64,000 bases of DNA from an uncultured Gammaproteobacteria bacterium (GCA_947259915.1 CAMYOC010000032.1:1-64000), one strand, 5' to 3'; shown: positions 1 to 9,082, counted from the first letter of the stretch. Notes: generated by a model from the letters alone, not told the origin. Program-made: numbers and translations.

Positions 1-1
1 A

Positions 2-556
2 GACTCCCGTCTGGCCTGGGCAGTGATCTGGGGCACGGTGCCGGTCGCCGTGGCCGGCTTTTTGCTCGCTGATATGGCGGAGACGGCGATGCGTTCGCCG
101 CTGCTGGTGGCCTCGACCACCGCCGGCTTTGGTGTCTTACTGTGGCTGGCCGATGTCAGAGGTCGTCGCAATCGGAATGAGTACTCACTGGGCTGGTCGG
201 ATGTGTTGATCATCGGCTTGTCGCAGGCGTTGGCGCTGGTGCCGGGCACTTCCCGGTCCGGCATCACGATGACCGCAGGTCTGCTGCTTGGGCTGGATCG
301 CGAGGCCTCTGCGCGATTTTCCTTTCTGCTCGCGGTGCCGGTGATCCTGGCCGCGTCGCTGCTGGAGACTATCCGCCTGCTGCAAGCACCGGTGTCGCCA
401 GACTGGCTGGCCATGGGTATCGGCATGCTGGTCTCGGCCGCAGTGGCCTATCTGACCATACGCTATTTTCTGCGCTTTCTTGGCCAGATTGGCATGTGGC
501 CGTTCGCCGTCTACCGTTTGCTGGTCGCTGCGCTGATCGTCTACGCCTTCGGCTGA
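2..556 (+). CDS. uppP: Undecaprenyl-diphosphatase UppP (BacA), 3' part
   Basis: C-terminal part of the integral membrane phosphatase that recycles undecaprenyl diphosphate to the monophosphate carrier for peptidoglycan synthesis. The reading frame is open from base 2, so the 5' end lies outside the window; about 184 residues remain of a family usually near 270. The family signature VPGTSRSGITMTAGLLLGLDR (shown here in part: PGTSRSG, with the catalytic Ser/Arg region) is intact and is followed by three hydrophobic segments. The gene ends inside the 3' end of the convergent cca gene, with a 16-base overlap. Identity is secure from the motif; only the N-terminal E-rich motif cannot be checked. 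Confidence 0.95.
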   Translation, partial: DSRLAWAVIWGTVPVAVAGFLLADMAETAMRSPLLVASTTAGFGVLLWLADVRGRRNRNEYSLGWSDVLIIGLSQALALVPGTSRSGITMTAGLLLGLDREASARFSFLLAVPVILAASLLETIRLLQAPVSPDWLAMGIGMLVSAAVAYLTIRYFLRFLGQIGMWPFAVYRLLVAALIVYAFG

Positions 557-1785
557 GCCGCCGTCTCGGCGTCGTGGCGACGCTGCGCAGCGATGGCCTG
601 CAGCCGATCCTCGCGCAGCCGGCGGCCGATGTCCTCTCCGGACAGGTCTGTGCCGCTGTTCGGCTGCACCGCGGCGGCCGCGTTCAGTGCGTCGCGCAGC
701 ATCCGCGCCTGGGGATAGGGGCGTTGCTCAAAGCCGGTGCGGCCCCGCATATCCGCCTCGCAGGCGGTCAAAAACGCCTCGAACCGTTCAGGCCGCCGGA
801 ACGCATCCAGCCGCTGCAACAGATCCAGCACGGTGCCGGCACGCAGCTCAGCCGCCCGATGCGCCAGACAGTGATAGCGGGATACCAGCATCGCCAGATC
901 GCGATACGCGGTTGGAATGCGTAGCCGCTCGGCCAGCTCGCGGATGATCCGCTCGCCACGCTCGCCATGGCCGTGATGGGCCGGCAACAAGCGTGCCGGT
1001 GTAGTGGCTTTGCCCAGGTCATGGACCAGCGCTGCGAAACGGATCGCCTTGTCCGGACTCAGGCGCGCCGCCTGCTCCAGCACCATCAGAGTGTGCACGC
1101 CGGTGTCGATCTCCGGGTGCCAGCGTTCCGGCTGTGGCACGCCGAACAGCCGGTCGATCTCCGGAAACACCCGGGCCAGGGCACCCGCGTCCCGCAGCAC
1201 CATAAAGAACGCAGATGGCTGCGCTTCACCCAGCGCGCGATCGGTCTCCTGCCATACACGTTCCGGGACCAGAGCGTCGACCTCGCCGGCCGCCACCATC
1301 TCTCTCATCAGCGCCAGGGTCTCGGGCGCAACCTGGAACCCGTCTCCAGCCAGACGGGCCGCGAAGCGGGCGACCCGGAGGATGCGCACCGGGTCTTCCG
1401 CGAAGGCCGGTGACACATGTCGAAGCAGTCGCTGGTCCAGATCGGCCCGGCCGCCGTAGGGATCGATCACCTGGCCGTCAGCATCCCGCGCCATCGCGTT
1501 GATGGTCAGGTCGCGGCGCCGCAGATCCTCTTCGAGGGTGACCTCCGGGGCCGCGTGGACGACAAAGCCGCGGTAACCCGGCGCGGTCTTGCGTTCGGTG
1601 CGGGCGAGGGCGTATTCCTCGTTGCTGTCCGGGTGCAGGAACACCGGGAAGTCGCGGCCCACGCGACGATAGCCGAGTCCGGTCATCGTCTCGGCGCTGG
1701 CACCGACGACGACCCAGTCCCGCTCTCTGGGCTCGCGCCCGAGGAGTTCATCGCGCACCGCGCCGCCGACCAGGAAAATCTCCAT
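541..1785 (-). CDS. cca: Multifunctional CCA-adding tRNA nucleotidyltransferase
   Basis: Adds or repairs the 3' CCA end of tRNAs in the cytoplasm. The protein (414 residues) begins MEIFLVGGAVRDELLG, the class II nucleotidyltransferase GGxxR motif, and carries the RERDWVVVG acidic strand that supplies the metal-binding carboxylates. The head, neck and body follow (RRDLTINAMA, DPYGGRADL, DPVRILRVARFAARL). Its length and an HD-type segment (AALVHDLGK, with HHGHGERG further on) match the long gammaproteobacterial form with phosphohydrolase activity. It faces uppP and is divergent from the lipoprotein gene at 1838. Confidence 0.97.
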   Translation of the reverse strand: MEIFLVGGAVRDELLGREPRERDWVVVGASAETMTGLGYRRVGRDFPVFLHPDSNEEYALARTERKTAPGYRGFVVHAAPEVTLEEDLRRRDLTINAMARDADGQVIDPYGGRADLDQRLLRHVSPAFAEDPVRILRVARFAARLAGDGFQVAPETLALMREMVAAGEVDALVPERVWQETDRALGEAQPSAFFMVLRDAGALARVFPEIDRLFGVPQPERWHPEIDTGVHTLMVLEQAARLSPDKAIRFAALVHDLGKATTPARLLPAHHGHGERGERIIRELAERLRIPTAYRDLAMLVSRYHCLAHRAAELRAGTVLDLLQRLDAFRRPERFEAFLTACEADMRGRTGFEQRPYPQARMLRDALNAAAAVQPNSGTDLSGEDIGRRLREDRLQAIAAQRRHDAETAAQPKA

Positions 1786-1837
1786 GGCGCGATTCTACCG
1801 CGGCGGCAGCGCCTGACGGCGTGATAATGTTGCGCCC

Positions 1838-2926
1838 GTGCGTACGCTGCTATCTATCGCGATGATGTCCGCTGTGATCAGCTGTCTGGGTTGCGGCGGT
1901 TTTTATGGTCAGGCAGTCCGCGGCCATATGGACCTGATGTCCAAACGGGAGCCGATCGACGAATTGATGGTCGATCCCGACACTGACCCCGTGTTGCGCG
2001 GGCGACTCGGGCTGGTGCAGGAGGCACGCAGATTCGCCTCCATCGAACTCGCGCTGCCGAACAACAACAGCTACACCACCTACGTTGCGCTGGAGCGAGA
2101 TTACGTGGTCTGGAACGTATTCGCGGCGCCCGAATTCTCGGTCGAGCCCAGACAGTGGTGCTTCCCGGTCGCGGGTTGCGTGGTCTACCGGGGTTATTTC
2201 AGTCAACAACGCGCGGACGCGTATGCGGCGAAGCTTGCCGGCAAGGACTGGGACGTGCATGTCGGCGGCGCCGCGGCTTATTCGACCCTGGGCCGCTTCG
2301 ACGACCCGGTGTTGAGCACCATGATGGCCTGGGATGACACTCAGCTGGTGGCGATCCTGTTCCATGAGCTGGCTCATCAACGGCTCTACGTCAAAGACGA
2401 TTCCGCCTTTAACGAGGGCTTCGCAACCGCGGTCGAGGTGCTGGCCATGGAGCGGTGGTTCGCGACGCGGGGGGATGCCGCGGGGCTGGCCGCGTATACG
2501 GCCGGGCGCGAGCGCGCCAGCGCATTCAATCTGTTGTTGGCCGACACCCGTGAGCGTCTGGCTGAGCTGTATCGGAGCGAGCAGGATCCCGCACAGATGC
2601 GGCAGTCAAAAGCGGATGAATTCGCTGCCCTCCGCGAACGCTACCAGGCGCTAAAACGCAGCTGGGATGGTTTTAGCGGCTATGACCGCTGGTTTGAGAC
2701 GCCCTTGAACAACGCGCGACTGGTGCCGGTTGCGACCTACGGCCGGCTGGTGCCCGCATTCCGCGCCCTGTTCAGAGAGCAGGGCGAAGACTTCCGCGCG
2801 TTCTTTGCCGCCTGTGACGAACTGGCGGCCGCTGCGCCCGGGCAGCGGCAAACCGAGCTGGAAGCAAGGCTGGCCATCTCTCCCGAGCCGCCGTCGCCTC
2901 AGGCTTCGGATCCGGGCGCCGGATAA
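1838..2926 (+). CDS. Putative lipoprotein aminopeptidase (COG4324 / DUF2265 type)
   Basis: Predicted zinc metallopeptidase of 362 residues. The GTG start is followed by a lipoprotein signal (hydrophobic stretch ending V-I-S-C), so the mature protein is probably anchored in the envelope. The core motif LFHELAHQRLY supplies HExxH zinc ligands, and FNEGFATAVEV downstream supplies a second acidic ligand, the arrangement of the predicted aminopeptidase family COG4324. The substrate is unknown. The gene overlaps the convergent reductase gene by 28 bases at its 3' end. Confidence 0.8.
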   Translation: MRTLLSIAMMSAVISCLGCGGFYGQAVRGHMDLMSKREPIDELMVDPDTDPVLRGRLGLVQEARRFASIELALPNNNSYTTYVALERDYVVWNVFAAPEFSVEPRQWCFPVAGCVVYRGYFSQQRADAYAAKLAGKDWDVHVGGAAAYSTLGRFDDPVLSTMMAWDDTQLVAILFHELAHQRLYVKDDSAFNEGFATAVEVLAMERWFATRGDAAGLAAYTAGRERASAFNLLLADTRERLAELYRSEQDPAQMRQSKADEFAALRERYQALKRSWDGFSGYDRWFETPLNNARLVPVATYGRLVPAFRALFREQGEDFRAFFAACDELAAAAPGQRQTELEARLAISPEPPSPQASDPGAG

Positions 2927-3852
2927 CGCTCCGGCCGGCGCCCCAAAATCCGGCGCAGGGTGGGCTCCAGCGCGGTCGGCCGTACGCCCAGATCACGCAG
3001 TCCAGGCGCCGAGCTGTCGCAGATGCTGTGGACTGAAAGCGTCAGATAATTGTCGGTAGAGAACGGCTTGTTGGGGAGGAAATCCAGCAGCCGGGACAGC
3101 AGTTTCGCGGTACTCGGTGAGAGCGGGACGATCAGACCGGGCTTGCCCGAGGCCTGTATCACCAGCTGCGCCAACTCCCGCATCGAGAAGACCCGGGGGC
3201 CGCACAGCTGGTAGGTCTTGCCGATGGCCGCGCGGCTGCGCAACACGCGCAGGATCGCTTCTGCCACATCGCCGACGAACACCGGCGCCAGGCGCGCGTT
3301 CGCCCGAGCCAGCGGCAGAGCCGGCAGGCGGCGCGCCAACCGCGCCAGCCGCATGATGATCCTGTCCTGCGGACCGAACACGACCGATGGCTGCAGGATC
3401 GTCCAGTCGAGCGCGCTGGCCCGCACGATCTGCTCGGCTTCACCCTTGGTACGCAAGAAATGACTCGGGCCGTCCGGGCCGGCCTTGAGCGTGCTGAACT
3501 GGATCAGGCGTCTGACCCCGGCCGTCTCGCAGGCAGCGACGAGCTGTTGCGCGAGGTCGACGTGGGCGCGGTAAAAACCGCTGCCGTCCCGGCCAGGCTC
3601 GTTGGCGATGCCGACCAGATTGACCACCGCATGACAGCCGCTGATCAGCTTGGCCAACGCCGCCGCATCATAGGGGTCACCTTCCACCAGCCGCAGTGTG
3701 GGCAACACCAGCAGATCGCGATGCCGTGCGCGGGAGCGGGTCAGCACCGTGACATCGTGGCCGGCCCGGACCAGGCGGGCACAAAGATGCCTGCCGACGA
3801 AGCCGGTGCCGCCCAGTACGAAGATGGAAAGCCGTGGGAGGGTCTTGCGCAT
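2899..3852 (-). CDS. NAD(P)-binding NDUFA9-like (complex I associated) SDR protein
   Basis: Atypical short-chain dehydrogenase of 317 residues. The N-terminus has the Rossmann motif FVLGGTGFVGRHLC, and the segments VVNLVGIA, FSTLKAG and SVVFGPQDR match proteins annotated as complex I NDUFA9 subunit family or NAD-dependent epimerase/dehydratase. The typical YxxxK catalytic pair is replaced by a region with FLRTKGEAE, as in the NmrA/NDUFA9 branch, so an oxidoreductase or cofactor-binding structural role is more likely than sugar epimerization. It is transcribed in line with slt but 79 bases apart; coupling is not certain. Confidence 0.75.
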   Translation of the reverse strand: MRKTLPRLSIFVLGGTGFVGRHLCARLVRAGHDVTVLTRSRARHRDLLVLPTLRLVEGDPYDAAALAKLISGCHAVVNLVGIANEPGRDGSGFYRAHVDLAQQLVAACETAGVRRLIQFSTLKAGPDGPSHFLRTKGEAEQIVRASALDWTILQPSVVFGPQDRIIMRLARLARRLPALPLARANARLAPVFVGDVAEAILRVLRSRAAIGKTYQLCGPRVFSMRELAQLVIQASGKPGLIVPLSPSTAKLLSRLLDFLPNKPFSTDNYLTLSVHSICDSSAPGLRDLGVRPTALEPTLRRILGRRPERYPAPGSEA

Positions 3853-3931
3853 TTGCAGCGTGTCACGTCGCCGGAGCCACCGGGTGGCGGGGGCGGGATT
3901 ATAGTCCAGCTGGCGTTTGCGCGATCGCGCC

Positions 3932-5887
3932 TTAGTCCGGATCCGCCAGCACCGGCGGCATACGGGCGGAAAGCGGTCGCGGCTCGCCGTTCATGCGCCA
4001 GTCAAAGACGACGTCGCTGGCGAGCACGCGACGGACGTATCTGCGGGTCTCGCGAAACGGGATGGAGTCGATCCAGACATCGGCGGGCATGGCCCCGTCC
4101 CGCGGCAGCCAGCGTTTGACCCGGTTTGGGCCGGCGTTATAAGCGGCGGTTGCCAGCACCGGGTTGTCACCAAAGCGCGCCAGCATTTTGGCCAGATATT
4201 GCGTCCCCAGGGTGATGTTGGTCTGCGGGTCGGTCAGGCTGTGCCAGCCGCGCCAGGGGATTCGCGCCGCTGCCGCGGTCTCCTTGCCGGTGCCCGGCAT
4301 CAGCTGCATCAGGCCGATGGCGCCAGCCGCTGAGGCCACATCAGGCATAAACAGGCTCTCGCTGCGGGCGACGCCGTAGGCCAGCGTCGGGTCGATACGC
4401 GCGATCTGGCTCAGGCGCACGAAATCATCGCGCCAGGGCAGCGGATAGCGCAGCATCAGGTCGTTGCCCTGACCGCTGCGGGCAGCCGTCGAGATCGCGC
4501 TCGAATACCAGCCCCAGCGCTGTGCCAGGACCGCCGCCTGGGGCCGCGACGCCGGAGGCAGGCCATCGACGGCGGCAGCCCACTCGGCGCGGCCGCGGCT
4601 GTACAAGCCGGTCATAAAGAGCTCTCTGAGACGCAGGAATTCCGGGCGCGTCGCGAGTTCCTCGATCAATGCTTCATCGGCCGGGATCGGCTGGTCGGAC
4701 CAGGTGTAGGGCAGATCCAGCCGGTCGGCGGCGAGGAAACCATAAAAATCCCTGACCGCAGACAACGAACGGAATTGCGCCGCCGCGGTCTCCGCCTCAT
4801 TCGTGGCTTCCAGCGCCCGGGCCTGCCAGTACTGCCAGCTGGTGTCATCGTCCGCATCTCCTGGCAGCGCTTCGATGGCCTTGAGCACGGCAGGCCAGTC
4901 GCCATCCCGCAGCGCAAGCCGCACTCGCCATTGTGCGACGATCGGATCCCCGTCGCGTTCGGCCTGACGCTCTATGGCCTCGCGGCCGCCCGGAAGAAAA
5001 TTCCGCGCCAGCCCCAGCGCAATCCGTCGTTCCAGCGCCAGCCGCTGGTCGGACGAGAAGCCGCGGCCGACGGACTCGCGGTCCGCAAACTCGCGCCAGC
5101 GTTGTTGTGCTGCCTCGGGATCCAGCGTCGCCAGCCGTCTGAGTCCGTAGTCGAGGAGTTTCCGGTCCGCGGCCGTGGCGGCGAATGCCTGCGACCGCTG
5201 CAGTTCCCGATCCGGATTGGCACGCATCTTTGCCCATTGATTGATCCGCGCCAGGTCGGCGGGCGGTAGCGGTCTGGCCAGGTAACGGGCCAGCTGTATC
5301 TGGCCCGCCTGCAGCGCGAGATCGATACGCTCGCGTCGACGCGTGTCGGTGATCCATCCCCCATCCAGCAGATAGGCGAACACCGGATCGCATTCGCCCG
5401 GGCGGCTGTAGGGGTGCAGCCAGATCGACAGCGCCGCATCTGCCACGTTCTTGCTGCGCCCGGTATTGAGACGCGCTCTTAGCGCGAGGCAATCGAGTTC
5501 TGTGTCCTGTTTGTCCGCGTAGTAGTCGTCATAGAGCGCCAGGTAGCGTTCCCATTGGCGCCGTTCGGCCAGCGAGCGCGCCCAGGCGAGTCGCAAGCCA
5601 CGCGCAAAGCCCAGATCCGGATAGCGGTCGAGGAACGCGCGGGTCTCCCCGTCTGTGGTCTCGCTCAGGCGTTTGCGCAACCAGGCCGCCCGCAGGTCCG
5701 GCACCAGCGGGTAATCCTCGAGTATGCCCAGGAACGGTTCCACGTCAGCCCAGCGGCCGGCCTCTGCCGCGGGACGGGCGGCAATGAATGCTTCCCGCTG
5801 GAGCAGGAGCCGGTCTGTGACCGTGGCCGCAGCTGCCGCGAGCGACACAGGACACACAAGCAATAAAGTCAGGATATGGGCGCGCAT
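3932..5887 (-). CDS. slt: Soluble lytic murein transglycosylase Slt70
   Basis: Periplasmic enzyme that cleaves the MurNAc-GlcNAc bond to give 1,6-anhydromuropeptides. It has 651 residues with a short Sec signal (LLLVCPVSLAAAA). Most of the protein is an alpha-superhelical U/L-type region with tetratricopeptide-like repeats. The C-terminal lysozyme-like domain holds the catalytic glutamate in ARSESLF (about residue 510), followed by AAGAIGLMQLMPGTG and AYNAGPNRVKRW, all SLT-domain hallmarks. Anhydromuropeptides made by this enzyme are the substrates of AmpD, encoded at 57.9 kb. Confidence 0.95.
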   Translation of the reverse strand: MRAHILTLLLVCPVSLAAAAATVTDRLLLQREAFIAARPAAEAGRWADVEPFLGILEDYPLVPDLRAAWLRKRLSETTDGETRAFLDRYPDLGFARGLRLAWARSLAERRQWERYLALYDDYYADKQDTELDCLALRARLNTGRSKNVADAALSIWLHPYSRPGECDPVFAYLLDGGWITDTRRRERIDLALQAGQIQLARYLARPLPPADLARINQWAKMRANPDRELQRSQAFAATAADRKLLDYGLRRLATLDPEAAQQRWREFADRESVGRGFSSDQRLALERRIALGLARNFLPGGREAIERQAERDGDPIVAQWRVRLALRDGDWPAVLKAIEALPGDADDDTSWQYWQARALEATNEAETAAAQFRSLSAVRDFYGFLAADRLDLPYTWSDQPIPADEALIEELATRPEFLRLRELFMTGLYSRGRAEWAAAVDGLPPASRPQAAVLAQRWGWYSSAISTAARSGQGNDLMLRYPLPWRDDFVRLSQIARIDPTLAYGVARSESLFMPDVASAAGAIGLMQLMPGTGKETAAAARIPWRGWHSLTDPQTNITLGTQYLAKMLARFGDNPVLATAAYNAGPNRVKRWLPRDGAMPADVWIDSIPFRETRRYVRRVLASDVVFDWRMNGEPRPLSARMPPVLADPD

Positions 5888-6033
5888 GATAGAGACTGTG
5901 ACCGAGGTAAATCTGCTAGCTTAGTGCCGGGCCAGGTCGAGGAAGTTCATTATGGCGTGGAGCGAGCCGGCTGCAATCGGCAGTTTCGTCTGGCGGCCAG
6001 TCTCGTCGGGAGCGCCGGCAGGCGTCTGAGCCT

Positions 6034-6840
6034 ATGGTCGAGCTGTGGTCGCCGATCCTGCTGTTCCCGCTCATCGGCGCTGTGTCCGGGCTGCTGGCCG
6101 GTCTGTTCGGCATCGGCGGCGGTCTGGTCATCGTGCCGGCGCTCAACCTGTTCTTTGCCGCCTTTGCCCTGGGTATCCCGGCCCAGGCCCGGATGCATTT
6201 TGCCATCGGTTCTTCGTTGGCGGTGATCGTGTTCACCGCAGTTTCCTCGATGTGGGCCCACCATCGCCGCGGTGCCGTGCTGTGGCCGGCCGTGCGGCGG
6301 CTGGTCCCGGGGATCGTCTCCGGTGGTCTGTTTGGCGCTGCGCTGGCCGATGCCATGAACAACCGATTGCTGGAGGCGACCTTCGGCGCCTTTGTCGTGG
6401 CGATCGCCCTCTATATGGTGATTGGACACCGGCCCCGGGCGTCCAGGCCGCTACCGGGCTGGACGGGGTTTCTCGGCGCCGGGACGGTGATCGGCACCGT
6501 CTCGGCGCTGGCCGGCATCGGCGGCGGCGTATTGACCGTCCCGTTCCTCGTATGGCGCACAGTGCCGCTGCGCACGGCGGTCGGAACCGCAGCGGCCTGC
6601 ACCATGCCGGTAGCACTGGCGGGGGCGACTGGCTTCGTTTTGACCGGTCTCGATCTGGCGCAGCCGGTGACGTGGGCCAGCGGCTATATCTACTGGCCAG
6701 CGGTCGTCGGCATCTCACTGGCGAGCGTTCTTACCGCGCCACTGGGCGCGCGACTGGCGCACAGCCTGCCGGTGACGCAGCTGCGCCGCGCATTCGCACT
6801 GCTGCTAATCGTCGTGGGTCTGCGCATGCTGGCCGGATAA
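6034..6840 (+). CDS. TSUP family (TauE/SafE-like) membrane permease
   Basis: Integral membrane protein of 268 residues with about eight hydrophobic segments. The two pseudo-repeats carry the family signatures GLLAGLFGIGGGLVIVPAL near the N-terminus and SALAGIGGGVLTVPFLVW near the middle. TSUP proteins export or import sulfite, sulfoacetate and other organosulfur or carboxylate anions; the substrate here cannot be read from sequence. The gene is alone on this strand, between slt and degQ, and stops at the shared hairpin at 6838-6867. Confidence 0.85.
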   Translation: MVELWSPILLFPLIGAVSGLLAGLFGIGGGLVIVPALNLFFAAFALGIPAQARMHFAIGSSLAVIVFTAVSSMWAHHRRGAVLWPAVRRLVPGIVSGGLFGAALADAMNNRLLEATFGAFVVAIALYMVIGHRPRASRPLPGWTGFLGAGTVIGTVSALAGIGGGVLTVPFLVWRTVPLRTAVGTAAACTMPVALAGATGFVLTGLDLAQPVTWASGYIYWPAVVGISLASVLTAPLGARLAHSLPVTQLRRAFALLLIVVGLRMLAG

Positions 6841-6867
6841 AAAAACGCGGGCCGTTTCCGGCCCGCG
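6838..6867 (-). terminator. Intrinsic terminator of degQ (possibly bidirectional)
   Basis: An 8-bp GC stem (6846-6853 with 6860-6867) with a 6-base loop. On the minus strand it is followed by seven T residues (6839-6845), placing a standard rho-independent terminator about 30 bases after the degQ stop codon. The TSUP gene ends at its base on the other strand but has only a weak T tract there. Confidence 0.85.
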
Positions 6868-6895
6868 CTCAAGCGTAGAAATCTGGATTGCGTGA

Positions 6896-8278
6896 TCAGC
6901 GGATCGGCAACAGCAATGCGGTGCTGCCACGACGTATGTTCAGCAGCAGCGACTGGCTGCCTTCTGCAACTTCGCGTAATGCATCCACTCCATCCACGCG
7001 CCGCCGATTGACCGCGATGATGACGTCACCGGGACGCAGTCCGCGCTGGGCCGCCGGACTGCCTTCGGCGACGGCGCTCACCAACACGCCCTCCATGCCA
7101 CCCGAATCGGGATCGTTGGGATCGGCGTCGGTCAGCTCGGCGCCGGCCAGACCCTGGTGTATCTCGACTGCGGTGACCGGTTCGGCCTGGACCGCCGTCT
7201 CGCCCAGGACCGCGGTCACATTGCGCGTCTTGCCATCACGTACCAGCTGGAGCCTGACCTTGGAACCGGCGCGCTGCAGCCCGATGGCGTTACGCAGCTC
7301 GCTGGCGCTCTTGATCTTCTCGTCGTTGACCTGGATCACGATGTCTCCGGCCTCTACACCCGCCTGTTCAGCAGCCGAGCCAGGCATGACCTGTGACACC
7401 AGCGCGCCGCTGATCTCGTCGACGCCGTAAGCCTTGGCGATGTCTGGCGTTACGGTATAGATGTTGACGCCGAGCAGTCCGCGACGGACTTCGCCGAACT
7501 CCAGCAGCTGATCCATCACCGACTTGATCATATTGGTCGGGATGGCGAAGCCGATGCCGATGTTGCCACCGCTGCGGGTCAGGATGGCGGAGTTGACCCC
7601 GACCAGTTCGCCACGCAGGTTGACCAGTGCGCCGCCGGAATTGCCGGGATTGATCGACGCATCGGTCTGAATAAAGTCTTCGTAACCGTTCGGGTTGAGC
7701 CCGGAGCGGCCCAGGGCGCTGATGATGCCCGAGGTCACCGTGTGACCGAGACCAAACGGGTTGCCGATCGCGACCACGAAGTCGCCCACCCGGGCCTGCT
7801 CGGAGTCGGAAAACGGAATCTCGGCGAGGTCGTCGGGTTCGATCTTGATCACCGCGATATCAGATGCAGGATCGGTGCCGATAACTTCCGCGCTAAAAGT
7901 CCGGTCGTCCTGCAGCGTGACCGTGATCTCTTCCGCATTCTCGATCACGTGCGCGTTGGTGACGACGTAACCACGCCTGGCATCGACTACGACGCCGGAA
8001 CCGGCGCTTTGGGTATTGCGCCGCTGCGGCTGGTCCGGCGCGCCCTCGAAGAAACGACGGAAGAAAGGATCATCCATAAACGGATTGCGAAAGCTCTGCA
8101 CTTCCACGCTACCACTGGTGGCGATGTTGACCACCGCCGGGGCGGCCCGCTCGATCATCGGGGCCAGGGTCGGCATCTCTGCGCCTTCGACGCTGACCGG
8201 CAGGGCGGCCTGCGCCGTCACTGCCAGCGACAAGGCCAGGCAAAGACCGAGGGCATATCTCGATGGGGAATTCTTCAT
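6896..8278 (-). CDS. degQ: Do-family periplasmic serine protease DegQ/DegP
   Basis: Envelope quality-control protease and chaperone. I chose the ATG at 8278, which gives a clean Sec signal (MKNSPSRYALGLCLALSLAV, cleavage after TAQA) and 460 residues; upstream codons would add an unconvincing Cys-rich extension. The catalytic triad is visible as His110 (VVTNAHVI), Asp140 (DPASDIAVIKIE) and Ser214 (INPGNSGGAL). Two PDZ domains follow (RRGLLGVN region and GVLVSAVAEGSPAAQRG). The short Q-linker is closer to DegQ than to DegP. It lies downstream of hsp20 on the same strand, separated by a hairpin at 8344-8376. Confidence 0.93.
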   Translation of the reverse strand: MKNSPSRYALGLCLALSLAVTAQAALPVSVEGAEMPTLAPMIERAAPAVVNIATSGSVEVQSFRNPFMDDPFFRRFFEGAPDQPQRRNTQSAGSGVVVDARRGYVVTNAHVIENAEEITVTLQDDRTFSAEVIGTDPASDIAVIKIEPDDLAEIPFSDSEQARVGDFVVAIGNPFGLGHTVTSGIISALGRSGLNPNGYEDFIQTDASINPGNSGGALVNLRGELVGVNSAILTRSGGNIGIGFAIPTNMIKSVMDQLLEFGEVRRGLLGVNIYTVTPDIAKAYGVDEISGALVSQVMPGSAAEQAGVEAGDIVIQVNDEKIKSASELRNAIGLQRAGSKVRLQLVRDGKTRNVTAVLGETAVQAEPVTAVEIHQGLAGAELTDADPNDPDSGGMEGVLVSAVAEGSPAAQRGLRPGDVIIAVNRRRVDGVDALREVAEGSQSLLLNIRRGSTALLLPIR

Positions 8279-8343
8279 GAAGCAAACCTTCGTGTTTGCG
8301 CCGGTGAGCCGGCGGGAACTACGCGCCCCACAAACGGGGCAGC

Positions 8344-8376
8344 AAAACGGGGCGGACAAAAATTTTCGTCCGCCCC
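8344..8376 (-). terminator. Probable hsp20 terminator or attenuator
   Basis: A 9-bp GC-rich stem (8349-8357 with 8368-8376) whose loop is A5T4C; on the minus strand four T residues follow. It lies 52 bases after the hsp20 stop codon and before degQ. The short T tract suggests partial read-through, so hsp20 and degQ may form a leaky operon. The 65 bases between it and the degQ start contain two further small GC hairpins and no promoter I can recognise. Confidence 0.6.
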
Positions 8377-8427
8377 CGAACCGATGGATGCCGCAGCCGC
8401 CAATAAGGTCGCAGGCTGTCGCCTCTC

Positions 8428-8883
8428 CTAGCTTACCTTGACGTCGATCCGGCGTGGCTGAACCTTTGGCAGCTTGGGGATGCTGACTTCGAGCACGCCG
8501 TGATTAAAGTGCGCCTCGATCGCCTCGGAATCCGCGGTATCCGGGAGCGTGAAGCGGCGATAAAAGGCGCCTGAGACCCGTTCGACCCGCCGGAAACTGT
8601 CGCCATCCTCCAGCGCACGGGTCTGGCGCCGTCCGTTCAGGGTCAAAACGCCGTCTTCCATCGTGATCTCGATATCCTCGGGTTTGATCCCGGGGATGTC
8701 GGCCTCGAGCAGGAAGCGATCCTTTTCCTCCTGGATATCAACGGCAGGTGTCCAGTCGGCGACCGCACCGGCACTGGTATCGTCCAGCCCGCGGTCCAAT
8801 CCGCGCAGGCGGCCCTCGAGAAGCCGGTCGATATCGCCCTGAAGGCGGTTCATCACGTACCAGGGATCTTGTCTGACAAGCAT
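8428..8883 (-). CDS. Small heat shock protein, Hsp20 / alpha-crystallin family
   Basis: Holdase chaperone that binds unfolding proteins in the cytoplasm. The ATG at 8883 is preferred because GGAGG lies 8 bases upstream; it gives 151 residues. The alpha-crystallin domain spans about residues 45-140, with DIPGIKPEDIEITMEDGVLT, an FYRRFTLP strand, and the hallmark A-x-x-x-N-GVLE motif (AHFNHGVLEVSIPK). A short C-terminal tail follows. A near-consensus heat-shock sigma factor promoter lies about 60-90 bases upstream of the start. Confidence 0.93.
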   Translation of the reverse strand: MLVRQDPWYVMNRLQGDIDRLLEGRLRGLDRGLDDTSAGAVADWTPAVDIQEEKDRFLLEADIPGIKPEDIEITMEDGVLTLNGRRQTRALEDGDSFRRVERVSGAFYRRFTLPDTADSEAIEAHFNHGVLEVSIPKLPKVQPRRIDVKVS

Positions 8884-8943
8884 CGTTACATCCTCCAGCG
8901 TCTGCTGTTTCAACCAGGTGACGTTTGTCACCGCGATGCCCTC

Positions 8944-8974
8944 TAGATAGGGACGCCCATGACCATTTCAAGGG
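8944..8974 (-). promoter_or_regulatory. Sigma-32 (RpoH) promoter for hsp20
   Basis: Read on the minus strand, CCCTTGAAA (8974-8966), a 13-base spacer and CCCTATCTA (8952-8944) match the heat-shock consensus CTTGAAA / CCCCATNTA almost fully. The implied start near 8937 gives a leader of about 55 bases before the hsp20 ATG. This is a sequence match only, but spacing, orientation and target gene all agree. Confidence 0.85.
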
Positions 8975-9011
8975 CCGATCCGCGCCAGACCCGCAGCTTG
9001 CGGGCGAGGTT

Positions 9012-9025
9012 TTTCGGCGCCGAAA
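9012..9025. repeat. 14-bp perfect palindrome
   Basis: TTTCGGCGCCGAAA, perfectly self-complementary, in the divergent region between hsp20 and nrdJ. No gene lies here. It could be an operator half of the nrd control region or chance; nothing in the sequence decides. Confidence 0.5.
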
Positions 9026-9051
9026 GCGGTAAAAACAGGCTATTGTGCGAT

Positions 9052-9067
9052 CCACTACATCTTGTGG
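9052..9067 (+). promoter_or_regulatory. NrdR-box-like site 1
   Basis: CCACTACATCTTGTGG follows the NrdR box consensus (acaCwAtATaTwGtgt) with the invariant C-A and T-G arms and dyad symmetry. NrdR represses ribonucleotide reductase genes in most bacteria. The site lies 176 bases upstream of a second, similar site and ahead of nrdJa. The nrdR gene itself is not in the window. Confidence 0.65.
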
Positions 9068-9082
9068 TGCAGCATTGAAGGG

